Of a DNA stretch of 64,000 bases, positions 11,785 through 20,516 are shown piece by piece. The notes beneath the pieces are model-generated. The model was not told where the DNA came from, did no database searches, and saw nothing but the letters and a program-made list of their open reading frames with translations. The position numbers were made by a program, and so were the translations under genes. Each line of letters opens with the position of its first letter. Positions within the stretch are counted from its first letter, which is position 1. The DNA is from Trichobilharzia szidati (Eukaryota; Platyhelminthes; Trematoda; Strigeidida; Schistosomatidae), in contig OX235271.1 in the NCBI GenBank assembly GCA_944472155.2, positions 38,118,633 through 38,182,632 on the forward strand, given 5' to 3'.

Positions 11785-12518
11785 CAGACACCTTGTTGAG
11801 AATTTTCAGAGGAAGCGTTGTTTCGCTTGCGCGAATTAGATCTATTTCGCGGTCGAAACGCGGCGCTTCGCGAGCTACTCCTAGACTTGAGATCGCGTCT
11901 AAGCTTACAAATTTCCTGGTACATGTGTCGTATATTAAAACTATGGGAATCATTTAGGGTATGGTCCTCCTGACCGGGGGCTCTTGGTGGCAGGACTGCA
12001 GTGATAGGTGTAGACGGCTTCGTAGCCTCCACGGCTCTATCCGCTGCCTTGGCAAGTTCGGTTATTGACGACTTATAAAAGGGGGCAAGTATACCTTGCA
12101 CCGTCTGTGGAAGTCGCTGAAGCCACAACTGTTTCAAGAAGGCTTCATCGATTTTAAAGTCAGCCACCAACTGTTTCATTTGGCGGAGGAGTTGCGAGCG
12201 TGTACGGTCCCTCAACTGCACCTCTCGAAACAGCTCCTGTACGTTCTGCTTATCTGTCAGAGCTACGCGCTTAATGAGAGCGGCTTTAAGGCAGTCATAC
12301 AAGTCCGGGTCAGGGTCTTCCAGGATATCGGCAACGTCTTACATTACGGTTTCTGGAAGGCTGACTATGATCAGGTTGGCTTTGGTCTCCTGAGCCTGAA
12401 TGCGTCGCAGGGTGAACTGGGCTTTGACGTGTGTAAACCACGCTGTAGGGCGATTTGCCCAGAAGGTAGGCAGTTGAAGGGTAACAGCGATTTCAGCAGG
12501 AACACTGTCGTTAGTCAT
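11703..12518 (-). pseudogene. gag: Gypsy gag with unusual Cys-His motif, one in-frame stop
   Basis: The likely start is the ATG at 12518-12516, opening MTNDSVPAEIAV; an earlier in-frame Met lies in hydrophobic leader-like sequence and is less likely. The capsid-like part contains TAWFTHVKAQF. A TAA at about 12339-12341 interrupts it, and the same frame goes on with DVADILEDPD, so the break is one codon. The C-terminal part is Arg/Ser-rich and carries CWYHKRSGAKARKCTTPC, matching the atypical CHCC nucleic-acid binding motif described for the CsRn1 family instead of the standard CCHC knuckle. Gag would package the element RNA. Confidence 0.88.
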
Positions 12519-12696
12519 GTCAGGATAATTTATGGGTAAGATAAGGTATAAAAGGGATATAAAACAAAATAACACCAACAATATAAGCAGTGGTAAAACT
12601 GAGCGAGGTAACAGAAAATATATATATATAAAGCGATACACCAAGTGATATAAAATATGTGAAGAAAAACTCAGGACCCAAATGACGTGGAGAAGT

Positions 12697-12713
12697 CAGT
12701 GTAGGGCTCACCA
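12697..12713 (-). other. Primer binding site of the Gypsy element
   Basis: Two bases inside the 5' LTR the minus strand reads TGGTGAGCCCTACACTG. The TGG start pairs with a tRNA CCA end. CsRn1-family elements are described as using tRNA-Trp; this site resembles that but does not match the sequence I expect at every position, so the tRNA identity is tentative. Confidence 0.65.
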
Positions 12714-12715
12714 AT

Positions 12716-13116
12716 TGTAAGTGCCTGGTTTTATCCTCAGTCGAGTTTGCCTGTCGTACTTACGAAAAGACTAACTTCTTTTGCCTAGGTCTTAATCAGT
12801 ACCCTGCCTATCCTGCAAGTACTGAGGAACGAGTAAAGACAGAAAATAAAGGACTCGCTACTTGCCTGTAACCAAACGTATATTTATAACGAATGTAATT
12901 ATAACTCAATAATATAAAAACAGGTTTACCACTTATCTATACTCGTAGGAGTAGGAAGCTCGAGGAGTATGCTTGTAAGAGAGTACAGCGAGGGAGAAAG
13001 CGTACAAGCGCCAGAGTGTACAAGAAGCGTAGTGCAGAACGCGAAGCGAAGTGACGAAGTGGAGTAGCGCCAAATTTGGATGAGTGAGATAAATTAAAAG
13101 TTCAGTGTACACTACA
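12716..13116 (-). repeat. 5' LTR of the Gypsy element
   Basis: 401 bp, almost identical to 6860-7260. In element orientation it begins TGTAGTGTACACTG and ends CACTTACA. It would supply the promoter for the minus-strand transcript. Confidence 0.95.
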
Positions 13117-14810
13117 GACTATTGAATCGAACTTCATCACCCACAGCTCGCCCAGGAAAATATCCAACGCCAGCAGAACGCACGGCACTGCCTGCCAGTG
13201 GACACCGATCACCTTACAGTAGTAAAGACCTTGAATTCGATCAAGCTACCGAAGGCAATGCGGAAAGGCAGCATAACTGGACGGAATCCTTCCAACCAGA
13301 AGCCCTGGAAATGGACACAGAAACTGCGTAAATGTTCTAACGCCATTAATACAAAAGAATTGGAATGAAGAGAGGGTGCCTGCTTATTGAAAGAAAAGAT
13401 ATCTCGTCAAGCTACAAACGAGGGCAACCTAGGCGCATGCAAGAACTAGTGTAGAATCATGCTCTTGCCCACGCCAAGTAAAATACTAAGTCGCATCTTC
13501 CTGGAGAGAATAAAGGATGCACTGGATACAGAGCTCCACCAACCGGAACAAGCTGGATTCAGGAAAGGCAGATCATGTGTTGATCAAACTGCATCTCTAT
13601 GCATCGTCATCGAAAAAAGCACAGAATGGCATTCAAACCTGTACCTCAACTTCATCGACTTCGAAAAGGCCTTCACCAGACAGCGCAAACAGAGAAGTGA
13701 TTTGGAAACTACTTCAACGCTACGGCGTGTAGTGTCCAAATCTTTATCAAATTCATTCAACAGCTGGTTATATGACAATGCCAAGTGTCAAGTGATCCAC
13801 AACAGAAAACTCAGTGAGGCGTTCGAAGTGCATACAGGAGTAAGACAAGGCTGTCTATTATCACCAATGCTACTGCTAATTGTGGCGGACTGGATTATGC
13901 GTCAGACTGTGCTTCGGAGCGAGGAGACAGGAGTATTCTGGAACACCGATGAGAAGACTCTAGAAGGTCTGGGTTTTACGCGTGCATGATTTATGTTTAG
14001 TGTCATACAAACTCGAAGACTTGCAGGCGGGAACCGACAAACTGGCTGAAGAGGCGGGCAGCGAAGACTGGACTCCACATGAACACAGAAAAGATGAGCT
14101 GATGAAGGTAACCGACCAACGAACAACAACAACAACAACCATCAGTATTCAACATCAATGGAAGAGATTTAACGAGGTTACCTCCTTCACTTATCTAGGA
14201 AGCATCGTTTCAACTACAGGCAAATGGAACAGATGGAGATGTCAAAGTCAGAATTGGAAAGGCGACTCACACCTGCGTCAACCTGGAACCAATTTGGATA
14301 TCTCCTGCACTCTACATGAGCAAGACTATTCGGGTTTTCAACACGAATGTCAAGTCGGTCCTTCTATATAGGTCAGAAACTTGGCCAGCGTGTCATGAAA
14401 AGGATTTCCAACAGGTTGTAGACTTTCATCAACAGCTGCCTTCTTTGCTGGCTGGCTCCCCACTGCAGATCAAATGGCCGACCGGGTGGAATAAGTTAGA
14501 AGAAACTATGGGAGCAAATGGACGAAGAGCCGATCGCTCAACAGATTTGTAGGAGAAAATAGTAGATGGATCGGGCATACATTGAGGAGACCGTCGACTG
14601 ACATCGTGTGCCAGGCCACCGCTCGAGTGGAATACCAGTAGGAAGTGACGAGTGGGTAGTCGGTGCGTGGGTGGCATGGAGGAGGTCGTTTAGGGAGGAG
14701 GAGATGCGAGATTATGGGCAGTGGTGTGACTGAACAGCTGTAGTGAATGGGGGAATAGAATGATATGGAGATTTGTTGTTGAAGCCGTATGTTCCACTTA
14801 GAACCCAAGG
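13117..14810 (+). pseudogene. RTE-like retrotransposon, downstream RT part
   Basis: Continues the frame interrupted at 6859: LLNRTSSP directly after the Gypsy element. RT blocks seen: QAGFRKGRSCVDQ (about 13545-13585), FIDFEKAF (13650-13673), NREVIWKLLQRYG in a shifted frame (about 13690-13728), GVRQGCLLSPM (13839-13871) and DWIMRQ. The catalytic FADD position near 13975 is destroyed by a frameshift and base changes (a residual HDLCL follows). FTYLGSIVSTTG near 14188-14223 marks the conserved C-terminal part. At least four frame breaks are visible. The recognisable element fades near 14700-14810, where MEG-related sequence begins. Confidence 0.85.
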
Positions 14811-14835
14811 GAATATTTATAAAGTCAATTATTCT

Positions 14836-14993
14836 TCGGTCGAATAAATAGACAAAAATCTGTCTGCGAAATATGAAAGATAAATCTGGTGGAATAATCA
14901 TCCGCAAAGAAATGACACGTTTCGAATTACCTCCAGTGTGTTCAATCGACAGAAGACTTTTACAAACTTTGAAATCTAGGGTTTGGTCAACAC
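14836..14993 (-). pseudogene. MEG-like terminal exon, stop codon lost
   Basis: On the minus strand an acceptor CTTCTTTAACAG at about 15005-14994 is followed by a frame homologous to the terminal exon of the plus-strand MEG at 47328: it shares KVCKSLLSIEHT against RVCDSLLSIERT and MIIPPDLSFIFRRQ against MIIPPGSSFIFRRL. Where the other copies have TGA this one has CGA (14836-14838), so the frame runs on into the neighbouring RTE 3' sequence to about 14506. Either a decayed paralogue or a gene with an extended C-terminus; without its upstream exons I call it a pseudogene. Confidence 0.6.
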
Positions 14994-15695
14994 CTGTTAA
15001 AGAAGAAAGAATATGATTGACAGCATTTCGTTGACTACAATGAACATGGCGTGTTTATTGATACTTATCATCAGGATCCAGTGATTTGACTTACGGCTTG
15101 CGTTGACTGAAATACACTACGGTCAACACATACAAATACATTATTCGCTTGTAAGAACCTCTGAAGTATGACTATGTGTGTATGTCATTAATTTCGCCAA
15201 CTTGTTGATAGAGTGAAAGTGATTCCTGGGAAGTAAGCAATGAGTGACAGATCTTCTCGAAGAGATATCTGAGGTTTGAAGTGCTCACACGGATTGTCTT
15301 TGAGTCAATGAACTGCCCATCTTGTGATTGAGTGATGTGCACACTGACGCCGACTAGTTCTCAGTTGCTGTGAACTCACCTGTGAACACTGTGAGTGGCT
15401 GGGCATGAAATATTCAAAATGACGTGCTCATTCACAAAAGGATTGTAGAGACTGGCATCAGAGAGTAATCACTCGCTTTGCTTTTGACAATCTCATAAAC
15501 CAACCGAGTCCCAACACACTGATACTTTTTCACGAAATGACGACACAATTGTATACAAAATCACTGTTCAATGTGAACTTCTGTCCAGTGAATGACGAAT
15601 CCACTCAAATATCTCACAGGTAAACACATCTGTCTTTCAGTCATACGCTCATGCTATCAACAATAATCACGTAAGCAGTTGAATATGGTGGTTGA
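14994..15695 (-). repeat. MEG intron-type sequence, homologous to 32.67-34.1 kb
   Basis: From about 15160 to 15690 the sequence is nearly identical to 33570-34110 and 38826-39366 and, inverted, to 46640-47170. These are introns of the MEG family. No intact exon is visible apart from the terminal exon beside it. Homology stops abruptly near 15695. Confidence 0.75.
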
Positions 15696-16627
15696 ACCAT
15701 ATACAGAGTCAAATATTTTGCAAAGCGCTTTCAAAATTCTAGTGTGTCGTTAACGTCTAGTCAGAGGTGAGATAGCACTTCTCACTCAGATGTTTTGTGT
15801 TCACTGCGGATACTTGTATTGATGATTAGAAACATTAGATTGTCAACATTTTATCTGTTTCCTCGCATGCGTCTATTCATGTTCATACATCAAGTAAGCC
15901 ATTTGATGACAAACTGCATCTTTTCATTATAGAAATCAATTCATTGTTTGATAACGTGAAGACAAATATGAAGGTGAGTTTATGTACCAGAATCAATCCA
16001 CACACCTCCCTGTGACAAATGTCAGTCTCCTTGTCATTTATCCTCCACCAACAAATCTCATGTCGTATTGAATAATGTCGTGTTGGTGTTTACAGACGAG
16101 TAGATGAGATGTTCACTTCTAACGAATAACTAAACCTTGTGCAAAGAAAATTTCAATAGTCTGTATAACAATAAGATGAGAAGCTTTGGCTTCTTTCTGA
16201 CTGACTGCTGTGTCAGTTTATCGGTATGATTCTTTTATCTGAGGCGCTTAATACACGTCTTGCCAACATTTCAATACATCGACTGTATGATCCAGCGTAT
16301 GGACTAGAGCACAATGGATTTGAGTAATTCAATCAGTTGAAACTGGAAATGTCGGAAATTGCTGATTGATTCACTCACAAAAGCGTTTATATTTCCTTCA
16401 TTATCGTCTCTGATTTTATTGAAGTTTCTCATTGATTCGTCATTTTCGTCTTCTTTCTTCTGTTATTCAAGAATAATGTCACGCTACCGTAAAAGAAATG
16501 AAATACAGTCATGCGTGTGAGATGGACATATTCATTCAACTGTTTTCACGAATCATTTGAAGACAACATGCTTTTTCTTTTCTCTTTCACTTAATTAAAC
16601 TTTAGTATTCATAGTTATTGGTAGTCG

Positions 16628-16664
<37 letters not shown>

Positions 16665-17115
16665 GAAATATGTAATAATAATGTTAGTTATAATAATTTT
16701 GATAATAAAAGTAATGATAATAAAATATTGACTTCACTTTGACTTTCTCACCAGAATGATCAGTGGTGACGGTGTGTGTAAAAGGTCATGGTGATATTAG
16801 AGATGAAGTGATAGGAAAATTCACCTGTGATGGTTGTGGTTTTCCTTCAATTATGACTCAGTGCCATCTTACAATCAGCTCCTTTTATTAGTTTGAGCAG
16901 AGAAACAGCGAACACATTTCCAGGATGATACAGGCTCGTCTCATTTCACGGATTCTCTTCAACCGTGAAAATAATAAACTTCATCAAATTATAAGTTACG
17001 AAATGTTTGAACACACTTTTCACAGGGAATCAGATTTATACATAGGTAGTATGGAGAACATAACTGCAAAAACGATGCAGGTAGACAAATTATTCAGTGT
17101 TAAAAGACTAACTGT
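15696..17115 (+). repeat. 1.4-kb segment duplicated at 48284-49695
   Basis: Direct copy with roughly one difference per 150 bases for the first 1.2 kb by eye. It carries MEG-type exon 15933-15973 (after ATTATAG, before GTGAGT) and the short terminal exon 16096-16107, but lacks the preceding exon seen at 48199-48267. Its right end (16925-17110) is much more divergent; see the next small open frame. Confidence 0.85.
16625..16663. repeat. GTA/GTC trinucleotide microsatellite
   Basis: A (TAG/TCG)n run with interruptions. The duplicate at 49205-49249 is a longer, purer GTA run, showing slippage since the duplication. Confidence 0.9.
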
Positions 17116-17143
17116 TTGTAGTGCAAAGGCCCTGATGCAATGA
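16925..17143 (+). CDS. Small open frame, 72 codons, diverged copy of 49509-49802
   Basis: Opens MIQARLISRILFNREN and shares its first ~62 codons with the frame at 49509. No family is recognised and there is no signal peptide. Against the other copy about 15 bases differ over roughly 190, and most changes alter the residue (for example NITAKT against NIISKM), while 1.2 kb of upstream non-coding sequence is nearly identical. After about 17110 it runs into RTE sequence. It may be a real coding piece or just an older repeat edge. Confidence 0.3.
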   Translation: MIQARLISRILFNRENNKLHQIISYEMFEHTFHRESDLYIGSMENITAKTMQVDKLFSVKRLTVCSAKALMQ

Positions 17144-17149
17144 GAGGCA

Positions 17150-19075
17150 ATCTCGCTCAGGATAATGACTGCCAGATTCAACACCAAAGGAAAGAATGTG
17201 TCAGTTATACAATGCCATGCACCCATAAACAACGCAGACCTCGAAAAGAAAGAAGAATTCTACAGACAACTACAGGCAACAATTGACAATAGCCCCAGTT
17301 GGTGACACTAAAATACTAATGAGAGATGTGAATGCTAAACTGAGAACAGACAACACAGGAAGAGAACTCATCATGGGTAGAGAAGCTCTCGGGGAAATGA
17401 ATGAAAATGAAGAACTCTTCGCTGACTTCTGCGGCTTCAAAGAACTGGTGATTGGTGGCAGCGTATGCAAACACAAGAATATCCACAAAGCCACATGGGT
17501 GTCACCAGACGAACCGAAAACTAAATTGACTTCATATCAGTAGTGCTCAAGGAAGTGAAGACGTAGCTTACTGTACACAAAAGTAAGAAGAGGAGTAGAC
17601 GTCATCTCAGATCACTATCTCCTAAGAGGAATACTCCAAATCAAATAAGAAGCTTTCAAAGAAGCAGGACTTGAAGATAGACCACAAGTCAAGTTCAATA
17701 CTCAAAAACTGAAGTATCAGGATACAAAGGATAATTTCACTGCAATCATAAGGAAAAAGGTGGAGACACAAATCAACATTAGCGAACCGACCAGCGTTAA
17801 AAATTACTGGAGCAGCCTGAAAGCGGTGTGGAGTCAAACCTGCATGGAATTTCTAGGCAGAAAGAAGAGACAGGACAAACAGTGGCTTACTACAGACACA
17901 TGAAGACTGATAGTAGAGAGAAGGACGGTGAAACAGAAGAGTATCCAGCGCATCGACGAGCAACAAAAACAGGAGTTGAATGCAAACTACAAGACAATGA
18001 ACAAAAGAGTAAAGAATAGTGCCAGAGAAGACAAAAGAAAGTAATATGAAACCGTGGCAAGTGAAGCAGAACAACATGCAGTGCAGGCGAAGGAGACCTC
18101 GCAAAACTGCATCAAACAACTGGGTTCGTATCGAGGAAACGTTCAACAGAAATTGAGCCAGTGAAGGATGACAATGGAAAGTCACTCAACATAGAGGTGG
18201 AGCAAATGAAACGTAGGGCTGAATACTTCAGAAGACTTCTAAATTGACCGTCACCTACAACGCTCGCAATAATATCAACAGCGGAAGTGTAACCACTAAT
18301 AGACATCAACTCTCCGATGAAAGCAGAACTCATAAAGGTGATAAAGATGCTAAACACTTGAAAAGCAGTAGGACCAGATGGAATTCCAGCAGAAGCATTG
18401 GAAATGGACACAGAGACATCAGTGCACTTGACAACACCACTACTGGAGAAGGTGTGGAAAGAGGGCGAGGTAGCTGTGGATTGAAGGAAGGGCTACCTAT
18501 CCAAACTTCCAAAAAGGAGACTTAAGTTGATGCAGGAAGTGATGCGGCATTGTGCTCCTGTCCATCTCAAACAAAACACTGAGCTGCATCATCCTGTAGA
18601 GAATCAAACACGCACTGGATGAAAATCTTCGATCGAAACAGGCTGGATTTAGGAGGAAATAGTCATGCCTTCATCAAATCGAAACACTACGAAAAATCAG
18701 TGAACAGAGCTTGGAAAGGAAGTCAGCTCTCTACCTCAACTTCATTGAATCTGAAGGGGCTTTCATCAGTGTCGATCGATGGGTGATTTGGAAACTAATT
18801 CGCTACTACTAAGGGATGCTGCCAACAATTACCCACCTCATTCAACATTTGCACGACGATGCTGCATGCCAAGTAATCCACAACAGGAAACTCACAGAGT
18901 TCTTCGAAGTGAAGACGAGAGTAAGACAAGCTGGTTGCAATGATTTTGTTGATTGTGGTATACTGGATAATGCAACAAACGGAGAGCGGGCAGCGAGGAA
19001 ACAGGCATAAAAATGACCCACACAAGATGCTGGAGGATCTGGATTTCTGTCTCACTTTGCCATCGTAACTAGATA
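17150..19075 (+). pseudogene. RTE-like retrotransposon, endonuclease to RT, heavily decayed
   Basis: Endonuclease C-terminal part at 17283-17530: GDTKILMRDVNAKL, then GEMNENEELFADFCGF, LVIGGSV and HKATWVSPDEPKT, the usual order in RTE proteins. The linker LGRKKRQDKQWLT follows near 17855 in another frame, then QELNANYKT. RT fragments include KQAGFRRK (about 18630), IHNRKLTEFFEV (18875-18910) and TRVRQA; the GCLLSP and FADD blocks are lost. Many stops and shifts. The start of the endonuclease is missing, replaced by the duplicated segment that ends near 17115. Confidence 0.85.
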
Positions 19076-19290
19076 TTTGCACCCTATCTCTCAACTGATG
19101 ACATAATGTCGAAAGTTTCCATTGTGTCGGAATGATCATTATTGTTCGGAATAGTGTTCAGTATTACTATGTATATTATTACTGCATGCATACATTGGTT
19201 GATCGATTGATTTCTGTTTAAAAATGAACTCTGTGAAAATATGTTAAAATTGTTTCTGTAGATATACCGAATAATCAATTAGGCTTGCTA

Positions 19291-19375
19291 GCAGTTGAGG
19301 AGAAGCAAACGAAATAAATGATGGTACCATTTTATTCTGCGAAAACTGTTGTTCTTGCTTTATTGAAATTCATTT
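19291..19375 (+). mobile_element. Solo Penelope-like 3' end fragment
   Basis: GCAGTTGAGGAGAAGC, then GAAATAAATGATGGTACCAT, TTTATTCTGC and TTGTTCTTGCTTTATT repeat, with changes, the terminal sequence of the palindromic Penelope-like element at 20029-22842. Further matches (AATTCAT, GGAATAAATG) extend to about 19390. No reading frame accompanies it. Its hammerhead-like core is mutated (TTGAGGA for CTGATGA). Confidence 0.7.
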
Positions 19376-20013
19376 AAGGAGAATAAATGTATGAAAAATC
19401 TGCATTTCAGCGATGATTTGTGCATGACTTCCCACAAACTGGAAGATATCAAGTGAAAAGTAACTAGTATCGCTTTGTAGGGATTTGGTTAGTTGCTTAC
19501 AAGACTTAATCATGAGCTGACATTGGTTAGAGAACCATTGGCTAACCTGGGAGTACCGGAGAGCAGGTTCGTCCCAATTTTGGACTCTTCATCAGTGCGC
19601 ACCCACCAGGTTCAAAAGCAGGACCTTCTCCTTAAAAGGCGAGGACGTAGACTGTCAAGCCACTGGGACTCGATCAAATGGCCCATGATTAGGTTAGAAG
19701 CCCTCAATATGAAGGCCTTCGTGATCAGTCATCTGCATTCACAGTCATATTGTGGTGAGAGATGGTTGCTAGCCAAATTGGTTGACAGTAATTGAGGTCA
19801 AAGGTCAAAATGGACAGGCGGATACAGTTAACATATAGATGGACTGACACAGCCACAAGAGATGCAAGGTTAACTTTGTGTGAGAAACAACCAATCAACA
19901 GACTGTATTTTCGACTAACATTAACCTACAATAATGTACATCAAAATCTATAAATACGTGTTGATTTTCCGTAATAAACGTTCTGTTGCCTGGCCCTTGT
20001 CTTCTGTTGTTAC
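19376..20013. other. Interspersed repeat, related to 34.7 and 35.1 kb
   Basis: Around 19690-19760 the text AAGCCCTCAATATGAAGGCC...GATCAGTCA(T/C)CTGCATTCAC recurs at about 35125-35175 and 40381-40431. The GGTTAGAGAACCA segment near 19527 recurs inverted near 34725. These are pieces of an unnamed dispersed repeat; no coding function is seen. Confidence 0.5.
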
Positions 20014-20083
20014 ATATATAGTATATTTCATGCATTTATTCCCCTTGATGAATTTAAATAAAGCAAGAACAACAGCGGTTTGT

Positions 20084-20133
20084 GCAGAATAATATGGTAC
20101 CATCATTTATTTCGTCGGCTTCTCATCAGCTGC
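20084..20133 (-). ncRNA. Hammerhead-like motif at the Penelope 3' end
   Basis: On the minus strand: GCAG, CTGATGA, GAAGCCGAC, GAAA, then ATAA...TTAT around a GGTACC palindrome, T and CTGC. GCAG pairs with CTGC as helix I and AUAA with UUAU as helix III; CUGAUGA and GAAA are the invariant core boxes. Helix II is weak (only the closing G-C is clear), so activity is uncertain. Hammerheads in Penelope-like elements are known. Confidence 0.55.
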
Positions 20134-20516
20134 TTACAGCCTAAATAAATTGTGAGGTTTACGTACAGAAAAGTTTTTTACATAATTGCAAATTTTACAT
20201 GTTGTCAGTTGACAGAAGGTTCCACAGTAAGTGAACAGTGCTCAGAAAATTGCGCTTATATAGTTTTTTCACAGGCAGTTCGAGTTTACACAAAATAGAT
20301 GTATGCATACAATGGTAAAAGAGTTAAGTAATAAAGACGAGAGGTGAATAAGATGATGAGTAACTAATAAATTTTGTAACCATGTACTGAGTTCAAATCA
20401 CGTCATAGAAACAAGAGACAAGCAATATTACAGATTTTAAAAATAAAAATAAAAAAAGGAGGGGTGAGGTTAAAGACAAAGATTACGTAATCAGATCAGA
20501 GAATAAAGACATCCAG

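Larger units (their letters stand above)
6860..13116 (-). mobile_element. Gypsy LTR retrotransposon, CsRn1/Boudicca-like, complete but mutated
   Basis: A 6257-bp element in minus orientation: 5' LTR 12716-13116, tRNA primer site, gag, pol (protease, RT, RNase H, integrase), a long 3' non-coding part, polypurine tract and 3' LTR 6860-7260. LTR ends are TG...CA. Flanks read TACT before and GACT after, a probable 4-bp target duplication with one change. It sits inside the RT frame of an RTE-like relic. The CWYH...C..PC gag motif and pol order fit the CsRn1 family of trematodes. Gag has one in-frame stop; pol has two stops and a frameshift, so it cannot encode its own machinery, although the LTRs differ by only one base by eye. 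Confidence 0.95.

Noticed and set aside
16625..16663. Possible short array (CRISPR-like spacing)
   Set aside because: It is a trinucleotide microsatellite; no spacer-repeat structure occurs anywhere in the window.
19090..19140. CTGATGACATAATGTCGAAAG, hammerhead-like core
   Set aside because: Both boxes are present, but I found no helix I partner and no proper helix III; kept only as a possible relic.
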